Of a stretch of DNA of 64,000 nucleotides, positions 25,164 through 33,723 are shown one piece after another (the stretch's first letter is position 1; each line of letters starts with the position of its first letter). Source of the DNA: Lachnospiraceae bacterium (lineage in GTDB: Bacteria; Bacillota; Clostridia; Lachnospirales; Lachnospiraceae); assembly GCA_028692975.1 (NCBI GenBank), contig JAQUWF010000004.1, positions 16,677-80,676 on the forward strand, in the 5' to 3' direction. The notes under the pieces were generated by a model that did no database searches, was not told the origin of the DNA, and worked only from the letters and a program-made list of their open reading frames with translations. The position numbers and the translations under genes were made by a program.

Positions 25164-26291
25164 CTAAATGGAAGAAATAAACTTATCTATATATGTTAGG
25201 GCAGCACCAACGGCAACAGCTTCATTTTTATAGTGACATATGTGAAGATATGAACATTTTTCTTCAAAAGGGTTTAGCTCGGATACAAGGCTATTTAGTT
25301 TGTCCATATACTCATCCATATACTGCCCAAGATATCCGCCGATAATAACAGGGCAATCAATGAGCATATGGATATTATGAATTGCAATTGCAAGATAGGA
25401 CAGATATTCACTCCATAGATTTTCAGCTTTTATATTATTTGATTTTAACAGTTCAAAAAACGTTTCCAGGTTTCCGCCTGTTATGTCGGAAAGATTGCTT
25501 ACAGAACAATAAGGATCAACGCATCCGTATCCTCCGCAATAACATTTTCTGCCATTAGGTACAATCTTAACATGACCAATCTCAGCACTTCGATTATTTT
25601 CACCAGTAAAAACCATATCCTTATAAATAAAAGAGCCTCCCAGGCTGTTATTTACTAAAATATAAAATGCATTTTTAATATCATGGCTAATCCAGGTTTC
25701 AGCAAAGCCTGCAACGGAGGCATCATGGTGAAGAGAACATGGATAAGGAATATATTTTGTAAGTTCATCTAAAGTCAGGTTTGTTAATTCCATAACTTTT
25801 CCATAATAAACAAAGTTTCCCTTTTCATTAATAAGTCCAGGTAAACCTATGCCTATTCCCAGCAAATTATTTGTATCCAAATTTCCTGTTTGTATTAATT
25901 CGTTTACAGTTTCACTTAGTTTTCGATAATAGAAATCAGTTCTTTCAAATGTTATTTTTTTTCTGATTTTTGAAATTGTGTTTCCCAATAAATCAATAGA
26001 AACAGCGGTAATATGATGTTGTGTTATATCAAGACCAATTGCAATTCGTGCATTAATTTTTAAAGAATAAGTGCGCGCACTCCGCCCACCGGTATTATTT
26101 GCATAACCTGTTTCTTCTATAAAACCATCATCAATCAGGTTGGTTAAATTTTGGGTGATGGTTGGAAGGCTTAAGTTAAGATGCATTACAAGCTCTTGCT
26201 TTGGAACATTTCCCTTATTTATTATATAATTTAAAATTTTTTGGCGATTTTTCTTTTTAATAGCACTGTTAGCTGTTTGTTTATCATTCAT
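25164..26291 (-). CDS. ROK-family transcriptional regulator
   Basis: A 375-residue repressor with winged helix-turn-helix (KILNYIINKGN, then LNLSLPTITQNLTNLIDDG and NNTGGRSARTYSL). A ROK effector domain follows: GIGIGLPGLINEKG, SLGGSFIYKD, SAEIGHVKIVPNG and zinc motif CYCGGYGCVDPYC. Its base composition is more A/T-rich than the flanking xylB. It is divergent from the dehydrogenase-CUT2-esterase operon. AAAATAAAACGAATTGA overlapping that operon's -35 box is a likely operator, so the regulator probably represses the operon until the polyol or its product binds. Confidence 0.88.
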   Translation of the reverse strand: MNDKQTANSAIKKKNRQKILNYIINKGNVPKQELVMHLNLSLPTITQNLTNLIDDGFIEETGYANNTGGRSARTYSLKINARIAIGLDITQHHITAVSIDLLGNTISKIRKKITFERTDFYYRKLSETVNELIQTGNLDTNNLLGIGIGLPGLINEKGNFVYYGKVMELTNLTLDELTKYIPYPCSLHHDASVAGFAETWISHDIKNAFYILVNNSLGGSFIYKDMVFTGENNRSAEIGHVKIVPNGRKCYCGGYGCVDPYCSVSNLSDITGGNLETFFELLKSNNIKAENLWSEYLSYLAIAIHNIHMLIDCPVIIGGYLGQYMDEYMDKLNSLVSELNPFEEKCSYLHICHYKNEAVAVGAALTYIDKFISSI

Positions 26292-26453
26292 AATATATTC
26301 TCCTAAAGACTCATTAGTAGAAACTCAATTATTTGTTCTATTTATAATAATAACAGATAAGACATAAAATAGCAACAAGCTTAATGAAAATGCATTTAAA
26401 AAAGAATGATGAATACTACAACATATTGCACAAAAAAAGTGAAAATAATTTGT

Positions 26454-26495
26454 AAAATAAAACGAATTGACAAAAAAACATAAACGGAATATCAT
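26454..26495 (+). promoter_or_regulatory. promoter and candidate ROK operator for the dehydrogenase operon
   Basis: TTGACA (26467-26472) and TATCAT (26490-26495) are 17 bases apart. AAAATAAAACGAATTGA (26454-26470) overlaps the -35 box and is nearly identical to 17345-17361. Confidence 0.65.
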
Positions 26496-26577
26496 ATAAA
26501 CATAAAGGCGATTTACAAATGCATATTAAAAAAGCAAATATAAATATGACTTTAATAAACGGATTGGAGGTTTAATT

Positions 26578-27651
26578 ATGGAATTGCCAAAAACAATGAA
26601 AGCTCTTGTAGCATATGGAAAAGGAGATTATCGTTTAGAAACAGAATTTCCAGTACCAGAGTGCGGTGATGACGACATTATTATTAAAACGGAAGCGTGT
26701 GGTATATGCGCAGGAGATTTGAAATGCATGCATGGTGCAGAACGTTTCTGGGGAAATGAGAAGGATCCATCATGGGTACAGCCCCCGTTTATTCCCGGAC
26801 ACGAATTCCTTGGATATATTGTAAAACTTGGAAAAAATGTTAAGGGATATCAGATTGGGGAGCGCATCACTGCTGATCAGATTGTTCCTTGCGGAGAGTG
26901 TAAGTTTTGCAAGTCAGGGAGATATTGGATGTGTGAACCGCATGCTACATTTGGTTTTCAGAAAAACAACAATGGAGGCATGGCAGAATATGTAAAATAT
27001 TCCAAAACAGCGGTATTGCATCGGGTACCTGAGGATATGCCAGTGATAGATGCTTTGTTGATTGAGCCGTATTCCTGCTCAAAACATTGTATTGATCGTG
27101 CACAGATACATAATGATGATGTTGTTGTTATTTCTGGAGCGGGGACATTAGGACTTGGAATGATTACATATGCAAAAATGCAGAATCCAGAAAAATTAAT
27201 AGTATTAGATATGCAGGATGGACGACTGAAAAAAGCAAAAGAATTTGGAGCCGACATGATTTTCAATCCAGGAAAATGCGATGTGGTAAAAGAAATAAAA
27301 AATATTACGGAGGGCTATGGCTGCGATATTTATGTTGAAGCTACGGGACATCCATCCAGTGTAAAACAAGGGTTAGATATGATACGTAAATTGGGACGGT
27401 TTGTAGAATTTAGTGTTTTTGGAAGTGAAACGACAGTTGATTGGTCAGTAATTGGAGATGGAAAAGAACTGGATTTGCTCGGATCTCACCTGTCACCTTA
27501 TTGTTTTCCATTTGTGATTGAACATATTTATAAAGGTGACCTGAAGACAGATGGAGTTGTTTCATCAATATACGGCTTGGATGAATGGAAGGAAGCGTTT
27601 GAGAAGGCAACGGGTATGGATGGAGATTTAAAGGTTGCATTTAAATTTTAA
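26578..27651 (+). CDS. zinc-dependent polyol dehydrogenase, erythritol/L-threitol-dehydrogenase-like
   Basis: A 357-residue medium-chain dehydrogenase/reductase. The catalytic zinc site is CGICAGDLK with GHEFLG, the structural zinc cysteines are CGECKFCKSGRYWMC, and the NAD-binding loop is SGAGTLGLGM. ACGICAGDLKC and the FWG...PPFIPGHEF stretch resemble the erythritol/L-threitol dehydrogenase group rather than sorbitol dehydrogenase; this is from memory of the family. It would oxidise a polyol to a ketose with NAD. TTGGAGG precedes the ATG. It heads an operon with a CUT2 transporter and an esterase. Confidence 0.82.
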   Translation: MELPKTMKALVAYGKGDYRLETEFPVPECGDDDIIIKTEACGICAGDLKCMHGAERFWGNEKDPSWVQPPFIPGHEFLGYIVKLGKNVKGYQIGERITADQIVPCGECKFCKSGRYWMCEPHATFGFQKNNNGGMAEYVKYSKTAVLHRVPEDMPVIDALLIEPYSCSKHCIDRAQIHNDDVVVISGAGTLGLGMITYAKMQNPEKLIVLDMQDGRLKKAKEFGADMIFNPGKCDVVKEIKNITEGYGCDIYVEATGHPSSVKQGLDMIRKLGRFVEFSVFGSETTVDWSVIGDGKELDLLGSHLSPYCFPFVIEHIYKGDLKTDGVVSSIYGLDEWKEAFEKATGMDGDLKVAFKF

Positions 27652-27696
27652 AAGTAATTAAAAAACTATATAAATTAATTTAAGGAGGGTCTTTCT

Positions 27697-28638
27697 ATGA
27701 AAAAGACAATGGGAATGGTTGTGAGTTTAGGATTGGCAGCATCTATGGGGATAGGTTGTTACGCGGCAGAGAATGATAAGTCTCTTACTGTAGGACTGGC
27801 ATTATCTGGCATTACTTCAAATGCTATATTTATTGATATGACAAAAGAAATTCAGACAAAATGTGATGAGGCCGGCTATAAACTTATGACAGCAGATATT
27901 CAGGATGGTACTGGTACGATTGTCACAGCACTTGAAAACTTTATTAATGGTGGATGCGATGTTATCATTTTGCAGAATTCAGCAGAGGAGGCATACGGAG
28001 ATCTTTTGCAGGATGCATTAGATAAAGGGATTACGATTGGCTCCTATGATTATGTTTCTGAATATGCACAATATGCAATTTATGCATCAAATGAGGATCT
28101 GGGATATCAGATTGGTCAGCAATGCGGAAATTGGGTAAATGAACATGAGGGAAGTAAAAAAGTTGCTATTTGCGGTTATAGTAGTTTGGATTTCCTGGTA
28201 ACGAGAGAACAGGGAATTGAAAAAGGTTTCATGGAAACTTGTCCGGATGGTGAAATTGTGTCTGTACAGGATGCAGGTTATGCAGAAGATGGTGTTGTAG
28301 TTGGTGAAAATTTCTTACAGGTTTGTCCGGACATTCAGGCAGTTATGGGAATTAACGATGGTGGTACACTGGGCGTATATGAGGCATTTAAGGCAGCAGG
28401 AAAATCCCTTGAAAAGGATGGCATAGGAATCTTTGGATGTGACGCAAGTGCTGATGGTTTGAATGCAGTTAAAGAAGGAGATATGTTTATTTGTACGATG
28501 GACTTGGATTTAGTAAATGAAGTATCTACATTATATGATCGTTGTGTGGAAACAGCTCTTACAGGAGAGGTTGATGAGAGTGTCGCTGAAGAGGTATATC
28601 CAATTATACCAGTGTATCTTGCTGATTTAACTGATTAA
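27697..28638 (+). CDS. CUT2 sugar ABC transporter substrate-binding protein
   Basis: A 313-residue Peripla_BP_4 binding protein. The signal peptide is MKKTMGMVVSLGLAASMGIG then CYAAEND. The cysteine lacks the leucine normally at -3 of a lipobox, and CYA before AEN fits signal peptidase I. The fold starts LTVGLALSGITSNAIFID. Ligand-region motifs include QNSAEEAYGDLLQDA and GINDGGTLGVYEAF. AAGGAGGG precedes the ATG. It follows the polyol dehydrogenase and probably binds a small polyol or its ester. Confidence 0.88.
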   Translation: MKKTMGMVVSLGLAASMGIGCYAAENDKSLTVGLALSGITSNAIFIDMTKEIQTKCDEAGYKLMTADIQDGTGTIVTALENFINGGCDVIILQNSAEEAYGDLLQDALDKGITIGSYDYVSEYAQYAIYASNEDLGYQIGQQCGNWVNEHEGSKKVAICGYSSLDFLVTREQGIEKGFMETCPDGEIVSVQDAGYAEDGVVVGENFLQVCPDIQAVMGINDGGTLGVYEAFKAAGKSLEKDGIGIFGCDASADGLNAVKEGDMFICTMDLDLVNEVSTLYDRCVETALTGEVDESVAEEVYPIIPVYLADLTD

Positions 28639-28658
28639 TTAATAATAACGGATGAAAT

Positions 28659-28688
28659 GTTTCTGCCTGCAGTTTTGCAGGTAGAAAC
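28659..28688 (+). promoter_or_regulatory. intercistronic hairpin after binding-protein gene
   Basis: GTTTCT/AGAAAC and CCTGCA/TGCAGG pair around GTTT. No T tract is present. The position matches the hairpins after the binding-protein genes at 1890, 18572 and 39891. Confidence 0.6.
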
Positions 28689-28713
28689 AATATTCTTTTG
28701 GGGAGCTAATTCT

Positions 28714-30201
28714 ATGGCAGAAACAATACTTGATTTAAAAAATATAACAAAAATATATCCTGGGGTTAAGGCATTGGATTCTGTGTCTTTTGATTTACAC
28801 CAGGGAGAGATTCATGCATTAATAGGTGAGAATGGTGCTGGAAAATCAACTCTTATAAAAACTTTGTCAGGAGCAGTTATTCCAGATGCTGGAAAGATTT
28901 GTTTTGAAGGAGTTGATTATATGAGTATGACTCCTCAATTATCTAAAAGTCTTGGAATTGAAATTATTTATCAGGAATTTAATTTAATGCCATCGCTTTC
29001 GGTTGCAGAAAATATATTTATGGGTGAAAGGATTGGTTCTAAAACTATCTTTAATAGAGTTATCATTGAAAAGAAAACAAAGGAAATTTTTGCAACTATG
29101 GGCATTAATGATATTGATCCGCATAAACCAGTTAAAGAACTATCCGTTGCATATATGCAATTGGTAGAGATTGCAAGATCCCTATCCAAAAATGTAAAGG
29201 TGTTGGTGATGGATGAACCTACAGCTCCATTGACAGAAGATGAGGTTGAGATCCTTTTTGATATTATAGGTAAATTAAAAAAGAAGGGAGTTTCAATTAT
29301 TTTTATTTCCCACAGACTAAAAGAAATATTTAGAATAGCAGATCGAGTAACTGTTATGCGGGATGGAAAAAAGATTGAAACTAATAAAATTGAGCAAATA
29401 ACACGCGAAAAGCTAATAAAATCAATGGTGGGCCGTGAACTGAATAATACGTATCCACAAAAAGAGTGCAGTATTGGAGAGGAAATACTAAGACTGGAGA
29501 ATGTTAGTGGAAATGGTGATAAGAATATTTCGTTTGCCTTACATAAAGGAGAGATTCTGGGATTAGCGGGTTTGGTAGGAGCAGGAAGAACAGAATTGGC
29601 GCGCCTATTATTTGGAGCAGACCCAATGGAAGGCGGAAGAGTTTTTCTTGAAAATGAGATTTATAACATAAAATCACCCAAACAGGCAATTGAAAAAGGG
29701 GTAGGGCTAATTCCAGAAGATAGAAAAACACAAGGATTAATATTAAATTTTTCCATTATATGGAATACAACAATGCCAATTTTGAAGCAAATTTCCAAAA
29801 TAGGAATTATAGACAAGAAAAGAGAAGCGGTGTTGGTTAAAAAACTTGTTAAGGAGTTAATTATAAAAACTCCAAGTGAGAAACAAATTGTATCAAATTT
29901 ATCTGGTGGAAATCAGCAAAAAGTAGTATTGGCAAAATGGCTTGCGGCAAACTGTAAAGTACTGATATTCGATGAACCTACGAGGGGTATTGACGTTGGT
30001 GCAAAATATGAAATATATAAATTGATGAATAAGCTTTGTGAAGAAGGCGTTGGTATTATTATGATTTCTTCAGACATGGAAGAGTTGATTGCTATGTCTG
30101 ATAGAATGATCGTACTTTGCGAGGGAGAACAGTCGGGGCAACTTGCAAAAAATGATTTTTCACAAGAGATAATTCTTGCATATGCATCAGGTTCAAAATA
30201 A
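28714..30201 (+). CDS. CUT2 sugar ABC transporter ATP-binding protein (two NBDs)
   Basis: A 495-residue RbsA-type double ATPase. NBD1 has GENGAGKST, Q-loop IIYQEFNLMPSL, Walker B VLVMDEPTAPLT and H-loop ISHRLKE. NBD2 has GLVGAGRTELA, LSGGNQQKVVLAKWL and LIFDEPTRGIDVGA. The start at 28714 follows GGGGAG; the frame opens 19 codons earlier inside the hairpin and is not used. The permease follows within 26 bases. The gene is more A/T-rich than the other ATPases here, as is the whole operon. Confidence 0.92.
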   Translation: MAETILDLKNITKIYPGVKALDSVSFDLHQGEIHALIGENGAGKSTLIKTLSGAVIPDAGKICFEGVDYMSMTPQLSKSLGIEIIYQEFNLMPSLSVAENIFMGERIGSKTIFNRVIIEKKTKEIFATMGINDIDPHKPVKELSVAYMQLVEIARSLSKNVKVLVMDEPTAPLTEDEVEILFDIIGKLKKKGVSIIFISHRLKEIFRIADRVTVMRDGKKIETNKIEQITREKLIKSMVGRELNNTYPQKECSIGEEILRLENVSGNGDKNISFALHKGEILGLAGLVGAGRTELARLLFGADPMEGGRVFLENEIYNIKSPKQAIEKGVGLIPEDRKTQGLILNFSIIWNTTMPILKQISKIGIIDKKREAVLVKKLVKELIIKTPSEKQIVSNLSGGNQQKVVLAKWLAANCKVLIFDEPTRGIDVGAKYEIYKLMNKLCEEGVGIIMISSDMEELIAMSDRMIVLCEGEQSGQLAKNDFSQEIILAYASGSK

Positions 30202-30226
30202 ACGAGGCATAGAAAGGCTGATTAGG

Positions 30227-31186
30227 ATGAAAGCGAAACTTAAAAAGAATGTTGTTTGGTTAATGCTGATTGCATTAATAATAATCTTTAGCATGGAAAC
30301 ACCATATTTTTTTACTCAGGGAAATTTGATTACGATATTACGTCAGGTTAGTAATACAGGTATTATTACGGTAGGCATGTCACTTGTGGTTATTGGCGGT
30401 GGAATTGATCTATCGGTTGGCACACAAATGGGATTGAATGGTATGGTAACTGCCTTATTGTTAACCACTTCAGGCTTACCAGTTGTAATCTGTTGTTTAA
30501 TTGGAATTTTACTTAGTGCTTTTATAGGATTTATAAATGGAACGATCATCACATTTACGAAAATGCCTCCGTTAATTGCAACACTGGGAATGTCTTATAT
30601 ATGTAAGGGCTTCGCATATCTGATCACAGGCGGTTTTCCGGTATATGGTCTGCCAGAGCAGATAAAAGTATTAGGGCAGGGGTACATTGGGGGAGTATTT
30701 CCGGTATGTGTATTAATTTTAATCATTGTCATTGCGTGTGGTGCTTTTGTATTAAATAAGACACATTTTGGACGTCAGGCATATGCAATAGGGAGTAATG
30801 AAGAAGCTGCAAGATTAACTGGTGTAAATGTTAACCGGGTTCGCATCAGCCTATATACAATTTCAGGTATGCTGGCAGGGTTATCAGGAGTTGTACTTAT
30901 GTCCAGAACAAATTCAGGACAGGCAACATCAGGAACGGGAAGTGAGATGGATGCGCTGATAGCATGCGTTGTCGGAGGAATAAGTGTTGTTGGCGGTGAA
31001 GGCAATGCTACAGGAATTATTGGTGGTATGTTGGTTATGGGAGTTCTTGCAAATGGTATGGCTGTTATGGGCATGAGTGAATATAGTCAGACACTTGTAA
31101 AGGGGTTGGTTCTGGTTGCGGTTGTTGCTCTTGACAGCTTTACAAAAACATACACACAAAAAGTTAAAATTTCTAAGGTAGATTAA
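30227..31186 (+). CDS. CUT2 sugar ABC transporter permease
   Basis: A 319-residue RbsC-family membrane protein with VIGGGIDLSVGTQMGL and CVVGGISVVGGEGN signatures and about nine hydrophobic segments. The ATG at 30227 follows GAAAGG; a longer frame begins inside the ATPase gene. It is a single permease in its operon and so presumably a homodimer. Confidence 0.9.
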   Translation: MKAKLKKNVVWLMLIALIIIFSMETPYFFTQGNLITILRQVSNTGIITVGMSLVVIGGGIDLSVGTQMGLNGMVTALLLTTSGLPVVICCLIGILLSAFIGFINGTIITFTKMPPLIATLGMSYICKGFAYLITGGFPVYGLPEQIKVLGQGYIGGVFPVCVLILIIVIACGAFVLNKTHFGRQAYAIGSNEEAARLTGVNVNRVRISLYTISGMLAGLSGVVLMSRTNSGQATSGTGSEMDALIACVVGGISVVGGEGNATGIIGGMLVMGVLANGMAVMGMSEYSQTLVKGLVLVAVVALDSFTKTYTQKVKISKVD

Positions 31187-31205
31187 AAGAGAGAGGGTGA
31201 AAGGG

Positions 31206-32048
31206 ATGGGATATTATTCAGGTACGTTTTTTTCAAGAGTATTGGATATGGATACTCAGCTCGGTGTAATACTTCCGCAGGATTCCAGAAAACATAATGG
31301 AGTTGAGTTAATCAAGGAAGGAGTGGAGCCTAGTGCAAAACCTAAAACTTTAATATTATTACATGGATTAGGAGATAATTATCTGGCGTGGCAGGCGAGA
31401 ACATCAATCCTTCGCTATGCAGAAGAATATGATGTTGCGGTACTAATGCCGGAAGTAGCAAGAAGCTTTTACACAGATATGGCTTCGGGCAGAAAATATT
31501 TCACCTATATTACCGAAGAACTTCCAAAATATGCAGCCAGTGTATTCAATTTAAGTGTTAGCCCGGAAGATTTAATGATAGCAGGACTGTCAATGGGAGG
31601 ATATGGAGCTTTAAAATGTGGTCTGACGTATCCAGAACGCTATTTGGGAGTAGGTGTGTTTTCTTCAGCATGGGATATAAAAAAGATTCTTATGGATGAA
31701 AATGCCTTGACAAATGCTTTTGACCATGATGAAGTCAGAAAAGACAGAGACGCAATTATGGGGCGGGAGCAAGAAGTTCCAGAAGAATCTGATATAAACA
31801 AGTTATTTGAAAAGATAACAGAAAAGAAGGGACATCCCAAATTTTATCAGGTTTGTGGTACGGAAGATTTCTTATATAGTCAAAATCAAGAGTTAAAAGA
31901 AAAATTTGTACAAAGTGGACTGGATTTCGTATATAGTGAAATGCCGGGATGCCATGAATGGGCAGTTTGGGATAGAGCAATCCAGTACTTGTTAGATTAT
32001 TTTATCAGGGGAAATAAGCCAGCAGATAAATATACTTTGTGTTGTTGA
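31206..32048 (+). CDS. alpha/beta-hydrolase esterase (esterase D / tributyrin esterase type)
   Basis: A 280-residue cytoplasmic esterase with no signal peptide. The nucleophile is S129 in GLSMGGYGA, the oxyanion-region motif is LLHGLGDNYLAW, and the late histidine lies in PGCHEWAVWD. It resembles the S-formylglutathione hydrolase / tributyrin esterase group, which removes short acyl groups. Its place after a polyol dehydrogenase and transporter suggests that the imported compound is acylated and is de-esterified inside the cell; this is inference. The ATG at 31206 follows GAGAGGG; a GTG three codons earlier is less likely. A terminator follows. Confidence 0.8.
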   Translation: MGYYSGTFFSRVLDMDTQLGVILPQDSRKHNGVELIKEGVEPSAKPKTLILLHGLGDNYLAWQARTSILRYAEEYDVAVLMPEVARSFYTDMASGRKYFTYITEELPKYAASVFNLSVSPEDLMIAGLSMGGYGALKCGLTYPERYLGVGVFSSAWDIKKILMDENALTNAFDHDEVRKDRDAIMGREQEVPEESDINKLFEKITEKKGHPKFYQVCGTEDFLYSQNQELKEKFVQSGLDFVYSEMPGCHEWAVWDRAIQYLLDYFIRGNKPADKYTLCC

Positions 32049-32071
32049 TTGTGTGAAAGCTGTCTGCAGAA

Positions 32072-32117
32072 TAAAAATGACCATGCAAGAGAGTAAATCT
32101 TGAGCATGGTCATTTTT
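32072..32117. terminator. terminator, left copy of a duplicated hairpin
   Basis: AAAAATGACCATGC and GCATGGTCATTTTT form a 14-bp stem ending in T residues. A near-identical copy lies at 33493-33541, so the Rpn gene between is bracketed by the pair. Confidence 0.85.
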
Positions 32118-32244
32118 AAAATTTATCATAGGACGTTCATGAATGAAACTGTAACGAGCAATAACCACTGCATTACTCTATTTTAGTAAAATATAACAAA
32201 ACCATATGCTCATATTCGCTGGGCTGTATTAATCATAAAACCAC

Positions 32245-32273
32245 TTGACACCCAATTCAACACTTGCTAAACT
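32245..32273 (+). promoter_or_regulatory. promoter of the second Rpn gene
   Basis: TTGACA (32245-32250) and TAAACT (32268-32273) are 17 bases apart. The rest of the gap from 32049 to 32411 holds the terminator and about 100 bases of A/T-rich DNA in which I see nothing else. Confidence 0.6.
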
Positions 32274-32411
32274 AAACTTACATATCAGGGAACTTTCTAA
32301 ACCGTTCGGTTGTCAAATCCCCATATGAAGCTAATTGAATATGGCGGAGAGAAAAGACACAGGGCGGCTGCGTCAGTTTTTCTTTCGCCAGCTTATGAAA
32401 GGAGAATTGTT

Positions 32412-33338
32412 ATGCAGAGAAGAAAGCTGGAAGACCTGAATTTGCTGGATGATTTTTTGTTTGGATCAGTAGTAACTTACCCGGGCATAGGTGAAGCATT
32501 TAGCCGAGAACTCCTTGAGATAATTTTCGAAAGGCATTTCGGAAAGCTTAAGGTAGTTCCGCAAAAGGTTTACTATGGAAGTGATACAGATAGGCATGGA
32601 GCGAGGCTGGATGTATATCTGGAGGAGGGGAAGGAGCAGGATTGGCCAGATGCAACAGAGCAGGGGCGCGCGGATCTGTCGGAGCAGAGATTGGAAAAAA
32701 GTTTCGAAAATCAGAATATCACGATTTATGACGTAGAACCGGATAGGGATGACAGAAAAGTTTCAGTAAAAGCATTGCCAAAGAGGGTGCGTTTTTATCA
32801 CGCAAAGATTGATGCGCAGAGTCTGGAAGCAGGAGAAAGCTACCATTCTTTAAAAAGTGTGATTATTATTATGATTATGCCGTATGATCCATTTGGATTG
32901 GATCGTATGGTATATACCATCAGGAGCAGTTGTATAGAGGTCCCGGAAATGCCATATGATGATGGTGCCAAAACATTGTTTTTGTACAGCAGGGGAAAAG
33001 AAGGCGATCCACCGGAGAAATTAAAGCAACTGCTTCATTATATGGAAGAAACCACAGATTCCAATGCCAGCAATGATGCACTCCGGGAAATGCATCAGAT
33101 GGTGAAAAAAGTGAAGCAGGACAGGGAGGTGTCACTTGGATATATGAAAATTTTTGAGAGGGAAGAAATGCTGAGGGAAGAAGGACTTCAACAGGGATTT
33201 CGGGAAGGAAGTATAAAAAGTTTTGTAGAAGCCTGCAAAGAATTTAACGCTACACAGGAAGATATCAGACGCAGATTGCAGGAAAAATTCAGCCTGTCGG
33301 AAAAAGAGGCGGAGGATTACCTTATTAAGTACTGGTAA
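32412..33338 (+). CDS. Rpn-family recombination-promoting nuclease / putative transposase (PD-(D/E)XK)
   Basis: A 308-residue protein of the Rpn / PD-(D/E)XK transposase-like group (TIGR01784-like). It begins LEDLNLLDDFLFG, has the nuclease core GARLDVYLEEG and NITIYDVEPDR, and continues with RVRFYHAKIDAQSLEAG and IIIMIMPYDPFG as in relatives. The C-terminal part is helical and ends SLSEKEAEDYLIKYW. AAAGGAGA precedes the ATG at 32412. It is only distantly related to the Rpn gene at 5373, yet both are bracketed by duplicated terminators. Its role in the adjacent GRE locus is doubtful; it looks like an insertion. Confidence 0.78.
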   Translation: MQRRKLEDLNLLDDFLFGSVVTYPGIGEAFSRELLEIIFERHFGKLKVVPQKVYYGSDTDRHGARLDVYLEEGKEQDWPDATEQGRADLSEQRLEKSFENQNITIYDVEPDRDDRKVSVKALPKRVRFYHAKIDAQSLEAGESYHSLKSVIIIMIMPYDPFGLDRMVYTIRSSCIEVPEMPYDDGAKTLFLYSRGKEGDPPEKLKQLLHYMEETTDSNASNDALREMHQMVKKVKQDREVSLGYMKIFEREEMLREEGLQQGFREGSIKSFVEACKEFNATQEDIRRRLQEKFSLSEKEAEDYLIKYW

Positions 33339-33492
33339 AATTTCCTGGAGGTGACAGTTTTGTCGCAGTGCGCACGGCAGCGGGAAAGACACGCCGAAGG
33401 CGGTGAGGTTCATCATGGGGTGGATTCTGAGAGAGGATCGGGATCATACTGACCAGGAAGCAAATTATGGGTTTGAAAAAAAATCACAGATA

Positions 33493-33541
33493 TTAAAAAT
33501 GACCATGCAAGAGAAAAATCTTGAGCATGGTCATTTTTTTA
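33493..33541. terminator. terminator, right copy of a duplicated hairpin
   Basis: The same ATGACCATGC/GCATGGTCAT stem as 32072-32117, differing by a few loop bases and with seven T residues. The decamer TTTATCATAG also recurs beyond both copies (32122 and 33583). The remainder of 33339-33601 holds no convincing gene. Confidence 0.85.
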
Positions 33542-33601
33542 TCAGCATACAAGTAAAGGCCCAGTGGACATTTATCTTGTTGTATTTATCATAGCTGAGC
33601 T

Positions 33602-33663
33602 GAAAATATTACACTTATAACGAAATTAAATATGTTTTGTAAAAAGACAATCATATATATAAT
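33602..33663 (+). promoter_or_regulatory. promoter of GRE gene A with upstream box
   Basis: The box AAAATATTACACTTATAAC lies 47 bases (from ACACTT at 33611) before TATAAT (33658-33663). The same box stands at the same distance before GRE gene B. This fits an activator site near -60, for which the AraC-type response regulator at 43525 is the candidate. Confidence 0.65.
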
Positions 33664-33723
33664 AGTTACAAACGTGAAGAAACAAAGTGTATTAAACTGT
33701 GCAAGTTGACGAAAGGAGTAAGT

